DNA from: Sphingobacteriaceae bacterium
GTDB lineage: Bacteria > Bacteroidota > Bacteroidia > Sphingobacteriales > Sphingobacteriaceae
Direction: 5' to 3'
Length of the DNA: 64,000 nucleotides
NCBI GenBank assembly: GCA_903642215.1
Contig: CAHJWG010000001.1
Coordinates: forward strand, 62,001-126,000
The stretch's first letter is position 1. Each line of letters begins with the position of its first letter. This document shows, piece by piece, positions 26,038 through 34,392 of this stretch. Below the pieces are notes generated by a model, which was not told the origin of the DNA, made no database searches, and saw nothing but the letters and a program-made list of their open reading frames with translations. Both the position numbers and the translations under genes were made by a program.

Positions 26038-28455
26038 TTAGTTTTTAAATCGTGAATCTTCCTGTGGTGTATAATCTTTGATTGTATTTTTCTTTGTCTT
26101 TCCAAATCTGTACGACAAGGCAAGTTGAGCTATAGAGGTTTCATTTTTTATAAACCCTAGATTATTATAAAAAGGTGAGTTGTTTAGATAATTAGATTTA
26201 TTTAAATTAAATATATCATTTATGTTTAAACTAACTGTGAGATTATCATTTAATAACCTCTTGCTAGCTGATACATCGATATATTGATATTGGGCACCGG
26301 TGCCAAATGGTGTAGTAGAATGTGATTTAAAATTTCCAAAAATTTCGAAATTAGTATTTTTTGCAGGTTTAATACTCAACGAAATACTAGCCCTATAGCT
26401 GATTACCGATTTTGGATTGGGCAAACTTAAATTGCTCAGATCATATTTTTGTTCTGATGCTAGCAAGTTTGCAGTTAAACTAATTTTCTTACTAAGAACA
26501 TGTTGTTGATTTAGATTTACCGTTAAATAATTAAACTCTTTATAGTTTTTAGGTTCTGAAATGAATGTCGTTGAATTACTATCAGGTAATGTGATCCAGG
26601 TATATGGATTCGTTTCTTTCAAGTAAGAGGCTGATATCGAAAAGTTGTGCTTGTTGTTTAACTGATAATTATAATTTAAATTAAAGTTATCTGTAGTAGA
26701 AGGTGTTAGTGAAGGATTTCCACGCTGAATAGTAGAAGGATCAATTCTGAAATCAATAGGATTAAGTTGAGAATAAGAAACCCTATAAATTCTTCTTCCA
26801 TAAGAAGCACTGATCGAACTTTGTCCAGAAACCGAGTAAACAATACCAGCTACAGGAAATGGATCAAAGAAATGGTTATTGTTTTCTGTTAAACCATCAT
26901 CTCGCATAGTATTTAACTTTAAAATAGTTCCTTCACCTCTAATACCTAATGAGTATTGAAGTTCTTTGTATTTTCCACTAACACTAATATAACCTGCATA
27001 TACGTCTTCTTGGTAATGCAACTGATATGTTTGATTAGGGTCTGTTACAAAGAGATTATTTAATAGAATTTGATTATTAAACGTGCCGTCAATTTTAAAA
27101 GTGGTTAATTTTACTCCCGAGGAAAAAGTAATATACTTATTAACAGGGTGTAACAAAGCGAGGGAAGTACTTTTTATATCAAGTTTTTGTAACGAGTAAT
27201 TAGAAACATCCTCACCGACCTGTGATATAGGCATGCCATTACTAAAATTATCTTCCAAGATTGTATAATAGTTTTTTGCGTCTCTTTTCCAATAATAGGA
27301 ATCAAAGGTTAAACTCGTTCCTTTTTTGTTAAGACTTAAACGATAGTTTAAATCAACATAAAATAAATTAGAATTAGACTGATCTATCCGATACAGATTT
27401 TGTTGTTGCAATAGCTTATCTGAACTATTAGAGATGTCCAGTTGACTGCTGGTAATTGAAGGCTCATTGTTAAAATTACTAAATTTAACAGTAAGACCAA
27501 TCGTATTATTCTTGTCTAAAGCGAAATCATTGTTTAGAACAACGTTTGTACTATTACTGGGCGAGTTATTGGCCTGACTGCTAAACTCGTAATTCCTCAA
27601 AGAATCTGGGCCATTCTTGTTGAGCTGCGTATACCCACTCCTTCTATACAAGTTACTGTGATCATAATTGACACTATATTTTCCTGTATATTTTGAGGAG
27701 TTATAATTTAGGTTTAAAGCAGCCCCATATTTATCATGTGTTCCTCCATTAGCATCGACTCTAGCTGATATCCCTGGTATTATTTGCTTATTAGTTGTTA
27801 TATCTATAACACTTCCTCCCGAAGCATCGTAATTTGCAGGTGGGTTAGTCAAAATTTTCAAATTCTTAACATCTTGAAGATTTAGAGTTTGCAAATACTT
27901 GTTAAGTTCCGTTCCTGATAGTAGAGAAGGTTTGCCATCAATATAAAAGACAATTGGTCTTCCTTGTAATCGCAGTTCTCCATTCTGTTCCGGTACTATT
28001 CCAGGTAGCTTTTTTAGTAGCTGTGCTGTATTTACATTAATCTCTGCCGTATTTCTATCTACTGAATAAACATACCCGTTTGGTGTTTGGGTTATCACCT
28101 GGGCTTTAGCTGTAATTGTAAGTCCTTTTAAAAAATTGGATGTTTTTGAGATTTTAAGGATAATCAAATGATCTACCTTTGTTGGGTCGACTGTGAATAA
28201 GTTTGTTTTATATCCAACATACGATACTTTTAATTGAAAAATATTTTTAGGCTTTTCTAAAACTAATATTCCTTTTACATCAGTGGAATAGTTGTTACTT
28301 TTCCCACTACCTTCTATGTTTAGTTCTACTGTCGCAAATGAAAGTTGTTCCATAGTTACACTATCTTTGATACTTACAGTAATATTTTGAGCAGATGCAA
28401 TAGAAACGAAAAAAACGAATAAGAAAAAAAGCAGCAATTTTAATAGTGAAACCAT
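26038..28455 (-). CDS. Outer-membrane beta-barrel protein, TonB-receptor-like, linked to the RiPP locus
   Basis: The 805-aa protein has a signal peptide (LLLFFLFVFFVSIASA), then a carboxypeptidase-regulatory-like domain (ITVSIKDSVTMEQLSFATVE), a plug-like segment (NTAQLLKKLPGIVPEQNGELR, then GRPIVFYIDGK) and a long C-terminal beta-barrel of the OMP_b-brl_3 type ending in ALSYRFGKTKK. It resembles the TonB-receptor-like 'outer membrane beta-barrel' family found beside Bacteroidota peptide clusters. It lies upstream of the RiPP genes in the same direction, with a copy of the shared inverted repeat 71 bp before its start. It may export, import or sense the peptide; this is inference. Confidence 0.85.
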   Translation of the reverse strand: MVSLLKLLLFFLFVFFVSIASAQNITVSIKDSVTMEQLSFATVELNIEGSGKSNNYSTDVKGILVLEKPKNIFQLKVSYVGYKTNLFTVDPTKVDHLIILKISKTSNFLKGLTITAKAQVITQTPNGYVYSVDRNTAEINVNTAQLLKKLPGIVPEQNGELRLQGRPIVFYIDGKPSLLSGTELNKYLQTLNLQDVKNLKILTNPPANYDASGGSVIDITTNKQIIPGISARVDANGGTHDKYGAALNLNYNSSKYTGKYSVNYDHSNLYRRSGYTQLNKNGPDSLRNYEFSSQANNSPSNSTNVVLNNDFALDKNNTIGLTVKFSNFNNEPSITSSQLDISNSSDKLLQQQNLYRIDQSNSNLFYVDLNYRLSLNKKGTSLTFDSYYWKRDAKNYYTILEDNFSNGMPISQVGEDVSNYSLQKLDIKSTSLALLHPVNKYITFSSGVKLTTFKIDGTFNNQILLNNLFVTDPNQTYQLHYQEDVYAGYISVSGKYKELQYSLGIRGEGTILKLNTMRDDGLTENNNHFFDPFPVAGIVYSVSGQSSISASYGRRIYRVSYSQLNPIDFRIDPSTIQRGNPSLTPSTTDNFNLNYNYQLNNKHNFSISASYLKETNPYTWITLPDSNSTTFISEPKNYKEFNYLTVNLNQQHVLSKKISLTANLLASEQKYDLSNLSLPNPKSVISYRASISLSIKPAKNTNFEIFGNFKSHSTTPFGTGAQYQYIDVSASKRLLNDNLTVSLNINDIFNLNKSNYLNNSPFYNNLGFIKNETSIAQLALSYRFGKTKKNTIKDYTPQEDSRFKN

Positions 28456-28832
28456 ACTCCTGTTCTTGATTTAAACTTTGTCAATAAAAGCAAAAAAAAT
28501 GAACTGATAAATTAAGATTGGAATATGCCAAGCTATGATTGGCAAAACTACTACCGAGGATTCAAATAGAGCAAAGAACCTTATTGTCTTTCCTTGCGTG
28601 AGAAGTTAGAAACCACGATTTTGTTTAATATTGTGTCGAAAAGCAAATTACATCTTTGGTAAAATTCATGAACTTAAATGCGGAAATTCAAACCCGGTCA
28701 TTACCCTCAAACTAATGATTTTAACATTTTGAATATATACAACTTTAAACTTACAACGCTTAAAAGAAGCTTTACAAATTATTTGAGTACCAGCAAAATG
28801 TTTCCTTTAACTAACCTTGAAGATAAATAACT
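28456..28832. other. Divergent intergenic region between the RiPP and Qat loci
   Basis: There is no gene here. It holds the third inverted repeat (28526-28544) on the RiPP side. The Qat-side half is AT-rich without a motif I could assign. Confidence 0.4.
28526..28544. promoter_or_regulatory. Putative operator 3: inverted repeat upstream of the outer-membrane gene
   Basis: TGCCAAG (28526-28532) and ATTGGCA (28538-28544), with one mismatch between the arms and a 5-bp spacer. The left arm and its flank (TATGCCAAGCTAT) are identical to the copy at 14116. It lies 71 bp before the beta-barrel ATG. Confidence 0.5.
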
Positions 28833-30671
28833 ATGTGGAGTGATAACGAGTCCCTTTCCGATTATATTGATTTCAGTCATTTAGTTTCCGCTGTTTCAGG
28901 AATTATTAACAACGATGATTTACTTCCTTGTAGTATTGGTGTTTACGGTGATTGGGGAAGCGGAAAATCCAGTTTAATGCGAATGCTCGAGTCTCAATTT
29001 GAAGGTGGAGAAGACACTTTAGTTATCAAATTTAACGGGTGGCTATTCGAAGGTTATGAGGACGCAAAGACTGTTCTGATGGCAAGAATTGTTGATGAAA
29101 TTATCTCTAAACGTACTTTTACTGAAAAAGCAAAGAAATATGCAGCGAAGCTATTAAAGCGAATAGACTGGATTAAGATTGCAGGAACATCTGCAAAATA
29201 TGGTGTGGGCTTTTTAACAATGGGGCCAGTTGGTGTTGCTGGACTAGGTGTGCATGATACTTTAAGTAAGTTAAAAGATGTAGACTACGCAAAATATATT
29301 CAAGATAAGCAGGAAAAAAAAGATGGTACCGACGAAACGCTCAGAAGCAACATTCAAGAGTTTCATAAAAATTTTGAAGATTTGATAGATGAAACTAAGA
29401 TAAAAAAGATTATTGTTTTTATCGATGATTTAGATAGATGTTCTCCTGATACTATAATTGGCACACTAGAAGCTATCAAACTTTTCCTATTCACTAAAAA
29501 AACCGCATTTGTAGTTGGAGCAGATGAGCGACTAATTAAATATGCGGTTAGAAGGCGTTTCCCCGAAGTGCCAGGTGAGAACATGGAGGTCGGCCGTGAC
29601 TATCTTGAAAAACTAATTCAATATCCAATAAGAATTCCACCTTTGAATGCAATTGAGCTTACAACATATATCAACCTACTTTTCTGCAAGCTTTATAATG
29701 AACCAATCTTATTCGAAGAAGGACGTTCACAAGTGATTGAGCATAAAAGAAAAAGTGGTTTCAATTTTGTTTTTGATCAGTCTAACATTAGTCAATTTTT
29801 TAAAGAAACTAATAGTGAATTTGAGGACGCAATTACTTTATCTTCTCAAATAGTACCGGTGCTAAGCGTTGGTTTAAATGGAAACCCAAGGCAAGTAAAA
29901 AGATTTTTAAATACATTGCTGGTCAGAATGAACATGGCAACTGCAAAGCACATCGCTTTAAAGCGGCGAACCTTGGCAAAATTAATGTTATTAGAGTATT
30001 TTAAACCGGAGACATTTACCTCTTTTCATGATATTCAAGCTGAGAACCAGGGACGTATTCCTGTCATCAACAAAATCGAAGCTGCCTTCGCTAACGGAAG
30101 CAAGGAAGAAGAAATAAAGAAAGATTTAACTGCTTCAGAAAAGCTTCTTTTAGAGGATAATTGGATAACAGACTGGATCAAAAGTGAACCCAATATTGGC
30201 CAAGATGATCTGCAGGCATATTTTTATTTCTCACGTGATAAGCTAACAATTACTGCTGTTAATCTTCAGAGGATGACACCGAAGGCTCAGGATGTAATTC
30301 AAAAACTTCTTCATTCTTCTCAAGCAACTCGTACAAATGGATTTAAGCTGATTAAAAATTTATCTAGTAGCGAAGCAGCTTCAATATTTGAAGCTTTAAC
30401 ACAAAAAATTCGTCAAGAGGAGAATATTAATGGAGATGCGCCAGCATTTAGGGGAATTTTTGAGCTTTCAAAAGAAAAATCTGAGCTAAAGTCTCAGTTA
30501 ACTGCATTCCTTCTTAATTATCCTGAAGGGCAATTACCTGTTACTTCTGTAACATTGGCGGAATCAGTATTAAAAGATTCGGACACTACAGTCTTAAGAG
30601 ATCTTTTGAAGAAATGGGCAAGTTCTAATAACTCAAGACTGGCAGCAGTTGCTAAAAGAAAATTAAAATAG
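28833..30671 (+). CDS. qatA: QatA: KAP-family P-loop NTPase of an anti-phage system
   Basis: The 612-aa protein is a KAP NTPase: Walker A GDWGSGKSS (39-47), KFNGWLFEGYEDAK (about 66-79), Walker B IIVFIDDLDRCSPD (193-206), and GNPRQVKRFLNTLLVR in the sensor region. A hydrophobic stretch (VGFLTMGPVGVAGLGV, about 125-140) lies inside the KAP insertion, as in other members that touch the membrane. It is the first of four closely spaced genes (KAP ATPase, unknown, QueC-like, TatD-like), which is the published QatABCD anti-phage layout. The next gene begins 4 bp downstream. Confidence 0.9.
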   Translation: MWSDNESLSDYIDFSHLVSAVSGIINNDDLLPCSIGVYGDWGSGKSSLMRMLESQFEGGEDTLVIKFNGWLFEGYEDAKTVLMARIVDEIISKRTFTEKAKKYAAKLLKRIDWIKIAGTSAKYGVGFLTMGPVGVAGLGVHDTLSKLKDVDYAKYIQDKQEKKDGTDETLRSNIQEFHKNFEDLIDETKIKKIIVFIDDLDRCSPDTIIGTLEAIKLFLFTKKTAFVVGADERLIKYAVRRRFPEVPGENMEVGRDYLEKLIQYPIRIPPLNAIELTTYINLLFCKLYNEPILFEEGRSQVIEHKRKSGFNFVFDQSNISQFFKETNSEFEDAITLSSQIVPVLSVGLNGNPRQVKRFLNTLLVRMNMATAKHIALKRRTLAKLMLLEYFKPETFTSFHDIQAENQGRIPVINKIEAAFANGSKEEEIKKDLTASEKLLLEDNWITDWIKSEPNIGQDDLQAYFYFSRDKLTITAVNLQRMTPKAQDVIQKLLHSSQATRTNGFKLIKNLSSSEAASIFEALTQKIRQEENINGDAPAFRGIFELSKEKSELKSQLTAFLLNYPEGQLPVTSVTLAESVLKDSDTTVLRDLLKKWASSNNSRLAAVAKRKLK

Positions 30672-30675
30672 ATAC

Positions 30676-31566
30676 ATGGGCACTTCAGCATCAAATGGCG
30701 GCCCTAAAGGTTCGCCACCGCTATTACCAGACTGGTACAATGACCCTGCACCTATTAATCCGCAACCATTGCCAGAGCCAGATAATCCTCAACATGAACC
30801 AGATCCAAACATTCAGCAACCGGATCAAATTCCACAAGAACCAAGTGAACTTAACACGGTGCCCTCCCAAGAAATACCTTGGAATAAACCGACAACAAAT
30901 TGGGGGAGTGCAAAAGGGGCATTGACTCGATCTTCTAATGGTACTTCAGGCTCATCTTATAAAAAGGCTGGAGCAAAATATGTTAGGAGTTTAGGTGGCA
31001 GATCCGCAGCTACAAAGGCGGCAGCACAAGGTATAAGAGTTGGAAGTAAATTCGGGGGGTTTCTATCTGCAGTTGCTGGTGGCGGGTTATCTACGACTTT
31101 AAGAGATCTAAGCCTTGGTCAGTTTGTTGGTAGATCATCTGAAGATATATGTGCCGCGATTGCCAATGCAATTGCCCCCATTGGTGCTACAAACGATGAA
31201 GCTATCGCGCGTGAGGCACTAATTTCTACGTTAGATGAATTGTATACAAAAATTCTTGATGCCGGTGGATCCATTGAAACATTAGATAATTTGACTCCAG
31301 AATTAATTAGAGAGACTTTAATAGAATATGTAAGTAATTTTGTATTTACAAAATGGATGTATGAGCTTGGGGCAGCTATAGAAAAGGGTAATGTTTCTGA
31401 GCAAGATGCAATAAATTTGGAAAGGGATGTTCGAGAGCTTATTTGTTTAGAGGTTACTGAACATTATAAAGAAGTAGACGTCGAGAGCTTTGAATTGAAT
31501 AACAATGATAATATTCGGGTTGTAACTGAAATATTTGAAACAGCGTACTCTATTTTGGAAGTGTAA
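30676..31566 (+). CDS. qatB: QatB: uncharacterised component of the Qat system
   Basis: The 296-aa protein begins with a long Pro/Gln-rich, low-complexity segment (about residues 10-75), followed by a Gly/Ala/Ser-rich region (GRSAATKAAAQGIRVGSKFG) and a helical C-terminal domain (LERDVRELICLEVTEHYKEV). It has no catalytic motif that I can see. Its place between the KAP ATPase and the QueC-like gene, with 4-bp and 2-bp gaps, identifies it as the QatB component. The biochemical role is unknown in the family. Confidence 0.8.
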   Translation: MGTSASNGGPKGSPPLLPDWYNDPAPINPQPLPEPDNPQHEPDPNIQQPDQIPQEPSELNTVPSQEIPWNKPTTNWGSAKGALTRSSNGTSGSSYKKAGAKYVRSLGGRSAATKAAAQGIRVGSKFGGFLSAVAGGGLSTTLRDLSLGQFVGRSSEDICAAIANAIAPIGATNDEAIAREALISTLDELYTKILDAGGSIETLDNLTPELIRETLIEYVSNFVFTKWMYELGAAIEKGNVSEQDAINLERDVRELICLEVTEHYKEVDVESFELNNNDNIRVVTEIFETAYSILEV

Positions 31567-31568
31567 AA

Positions 31569-32903
31569 ATGAAAGACGTAATTATTAAAATTAAACAGGC
31601 AGATGCATATGACTTACCTGCGGGAAGTGCAGCAAATAAACTAGTTGTTTCTCTAGATCAAGGAGACGAAGAAAAGATGCTTCGTACAACACTGTTACAG
31701 CAACTTCAACACAATGGCTTAGCATTAAATAACGTAATGTTTGATTTACTGCATTTTGCCCTTGCCATTTATACCGTTGATCAGATCGTGTCTAGACAGC
31801 AAAATGGTTTTCAGGGCTGGAGTAGGCATTTGAAGGTGCATTTTCCCGTCAATGACATTGAGACATGGCTTAAGGTCAAAGAAATGCTAGAAGAGTATAT
31901 TGGGTTTCTCAGTGGAGATAAATGGGAATTTGTTTTTCGGCAAAATGATGATGTTCGTGCAGAGGAACCTGTTTTGCTGTCTAATCCAAATGGTTATACG
32001 AGAGTGTGCCTTTTGTCAGGTGGGTTAGACTCATTTATCGCTTCAATCGATTTATTGAAGGAAGAAGGGCAAAAGCCCGTTTTCGTAAGCCATTATAAGA
32101 CAGGCACTGAAAGTAGTACACAGGACAAAGTCTTAGCTGCTCTAGCAAGAAAATTTGGACAAAATAATTTTGGCAGCCATAAGTTTTATGTTCAGCCAAA
32201 TCAAAAAAATAGTTCTGCACAAAAAGAAAACTCGTCACGAGCTAGATCATTGTTATTTATATGTTTGGGATTAGCAGTTGCTACTGCTTTGGGTGATGAC
32301 ATCGACCTCGTGCTTCCCGAAAATGGTTTAATTTCATTAAATATTCCTTTAACCAAAACACGTTTAAGTAGTCATAGTACTCGAACCACACATCCATTCT
32401 TTGTGGATGGCCTAAACAAAATAATATTAAAGCTTACATTAAAAAGTCGTATATATAATCCGTATCAATTTAAGACGAAGGGCGAAATGATGATAGAATG
32501 CCGTGATGCAGATTTTCTAAAAGGGCATATACCCGAAACAATTTCATGTTCTCATCCGGAGCAAAGTCGATATTTGGGTAAACGTCCTGGGTTGAACTGT
32601 GGTTACTGCGTACCTTGTATAATTAGACAAGCCGCCGAAAAAAAATTCGGTGATATAACTACAGAATATGCTTTAGATGATGTAACACAGACGCCCCCAT
32701 CTAATAAAGCAACAAAAGGTTCAGATTATCGAGCATTTAAGTTAGCATTAGAAAAATTCGATGAATTAAGTAAGCCGCATTCACTTGCACTTCAAGTAAT
32801 TCGCTCAGGGCCGATACCATATTTAGAGGCTACTCCATTAAAAAACTATATAGAAATGTATGTAAGAGGAATGCAAGAAGTAAAAGCATTTATAAGTCGT
32901 TAG
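31569..32903 (+). CDS. qatC: QatC: QueC-like PP-loop ATPase of the Qat system
   Basis: The 444-aa protein has a PP-loop motif SGGLDS (150-155) like QueC, the enzyme that makes 7-cyano-7-deazaguanine. It also has QueC-type zinc cysteines near the end of the core (CSHPEQSRY ... NCGYCVPC). About 140 residues precede the PP-loop, longer than QueC itself, which fits QatC. It is translated 2 bp after qatB and immediately before qatD. Whether it makes a deazapurine-like product or modifies a protein in defence is not visible from sequence. Confidence 0.9.
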   Translation: MKDVIIKIKQADAYDLPAGSAANKLVVSLDQGDEEKMLRTTLLQQLQHNGLALNNVMFDLLHFALAIYTVDQIVSRQQNGFQGWSRHLKVHFPVNDIETWLKVKEMLEEYIGFLSGDKWEFVFRQNDDVRAEEPVLLSNPNGYTRVCLLSGGLDSFIASIDLLKEEGQKPVFVSHYKTGTESSTQDKVLAALARKFGQNNFGSHKFYVQPNQKNSSAQKENSSRARSLLFICLGLAVATALGDDIDLVLPENGLISLNIPLTKTRLSSHSTRTTHPFFVDGLNKIILKLTLKSRIYNPYQFKTKGEMMIECRDADFLKGHIPETISCSHPEQSRYLGKRPGLNCGYCVPCIIRQAAEKKFGDITTEYALDDVTQTPPSNKATKGSDYRAFKLALEKFDELSKPHSLALQVIRSGPIPYLEATPLKNYIEMYVRGMQEVKAFISR

Positions 32904-32909
32904 GTGGAA

Positions 32910-33674
32910 ATGTTATTTGATACTCATTTCCATTTGGATTTATTTGATAATCCAAGATCAATTGCATTATCAATTGAGCAAAGAAAGATATTTACGATTG
33001 CAGTTACAAATCTGCCTGGACTATACAGTAACACGGCTGAAATTTGTAAGACATTAAAATACGTACGTCCGGCTTTAGGATATCACCCGGAATTAGTGGC
33101 TAAGTACAGTAATCAATTTCCTCAATTTGTTGAGCTTATCGATAAAGCGAATTACGTTGGTGAAGTAGGTTTAGATAAATACAAAAAGTCAGATGTTGAT
33201 TATTTTGAGCAAAAAATAATGTTTAAAAAGATTATTGACTTATGTGCACAAAAAAAAGATAAAATAATTACAATCCATTCAAGAAAAGCGGAAAAAGATG
33301 TTATTGATATTATTGGCAATCATTTTCCGGGAAAAATCATACTCCATTGGTATTCTGGCTCGTTAAGGGAACTTGAAAAAGCCTTAGAATATGATTTTTA
33401 TTTTTCGATCAATTTTCCCATGACAACTTCGGCGAGTGGAAAAAAAATAATTGAGGCAATACCCATCAATAGACTTTTATTAGAAACTGATGGCCCATTT
33501 ACAAATTATAACCAGAACCCGTGTACCCCAGAAATCACACTTCACACACTGGAAGCAATAACAAAAATTAAGGGTCTATCTGAACCAGGTTCTTCTTTAT
33601 TATTTAAAAATTTTAGAAGTATTCTGACTAGCAAAGCTTTTCATTCAACCAATAATATTAATACAGGCTTCTAG
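32910..33674 (+). CDS. qatD: QatD: TatD-family metal-dependent nuclease of the Qat system
   Basis: The 254-aa protein is a TIM-barrel TatD-like hydrolase. Metal ligands are visible in DTHFHLDLF (first strand), YVGEVGLDKY (Glu), ITIHSRKAEKD (His), ILHWYSGS (His) and LLETDGPF (Asp). TatD proteins are Mg-dependent DNases. I chose the ATG at 32910, preceded by AGGTGG, over the GTG at 32904. It is the last gene of the four-gene Qat operon. All catalytic positions appear intact, so the system is probably functional. Confidence 0.9.
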   Translation: MLFDTHFHLDLFDNPRSIALSIEQRKIFTIAVTNLPGLYSNTAEICKTLKYVRPALGYHPELVAKYSNQFPQFVELIDKANYVGEVGLDKYKKSDVDYFEQKIMFKKIIDLCAQKKDKIITIHSRKAEKDVIDIIGNHFPGKIILHWYSGSLRELEKALEYDFYFSINFPMTTSASGKKIIEAIPINRLLLETDGPFTNYNQNPCTPEITLHTLEAITKIKGLSEPGSSLLFKNFRSILTSKAFHSTNNINTGF

Positions 33675-33736
33675 TAGAAGATTGCTACTTGTAATTGTTC
33701 ATAGAGCCTATTGTTAGTTGAAACGAAATTTGGTTA

Positions 33737-33910
33737 TCAACTGACAATAGCAGGAATATTGTTCCCATGAAACACTTTTCGACTATCACACTTAATTAGA
33801 AAATTCTTGGCATCAGCGTGCGACTGGATAACATTCATACGTGCTTTATCGTTGTCCACCAGATAATAAAACTCAATTTTTTTGTATCCGGCTTGGGGAT
33901 ACACGCCCAT
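33737..33910 (-). pseudogene. Short coding-like remnant downstream of the Qat operon
   Basis: On the minus strand an ATG at 33910 opens 57 codons (MGVYPQAGYKKIEFYYLVDN at the start, HGNNIPAIVS at the end). The composition looks protein-coding, and the frame stays open 7 codons further upstream before a stop. No family is recognised. It looks like the C-terminal end of a gene cut by insertion of the neighbouring element. Confidence 0.35.
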
Positions 33911-34108
33911 TAGAAATTGAATGGCGATTTTTTATTGAAAACTTTGTTTACGGAGACAAAGTGTTTTCGACCTCTCTCAGAGGTCTAACTCAACCATAAA
34001 CTGTTATGTTGAGAAATCCGAATCAGCAGTTATAATGATGTTTACGCGTCTTTGGTCTTATTGCGAAAAGTGCAATAGCTATGAGGTGTATTTATCATTA
34101 ACCAGAAA

Positions 34109-34130
34109 GGTAGTACCAGGGTAGCACCAA
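34109..34130. promoter_or_regulatory. Putative arm-type site, left of the P4-type att core
   Basis: GTAGTACCAGGGTAGCACCA within this interval is repeated with one change at 34351-34372. The two copies flank the tRNA-like core 45 bp to its left and about 130 bp to its right. They contain two direct units of GTAGYACCA, as expected for integrase arm binding. Confidence 0.45.
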
Positions 34131-34171
34131 CGTAAAAAAGAAAAGTTCTGATCTAATTAAGTCTTTGATTT

Positions 34172-34218
<47 letters not shown>

Positions 34219-34350
34219 TTAATTTTATGCTCATTTATTGAAGTGAAATAACCATTAACAGAGGTTATTTTATATTGATAAATCAAAGATTTGACCTCGA
34301 TTAGGGCGTTACCGGCTATTATCTATCATAGCCCAGTTTTACTGAGGAAA

Positions 34351-34372
34351 GTAGCACCAGGGTAGCACCAAA
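34351..34372. promoter_or_regulatory. Putative arm-type site, right of the P4-type att core
   Basis: GTAGCACCAGGGTAGCACCA within this interval is the partner of the motif at 34109. It ends 20 bp before the integrase start codon and could also let the integrase regulate its own gene. Confidence 0.45.
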
Positions 34373-34392
34373 AACAACCGCAGGAGTTATAA

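Noticed and set aside
14396..28455. LanC-type cyclase expected beside LanB
   Set aside because: No gene in the region has the LanC zinc motif or a suitable length; I conclude that it is absent from the window.
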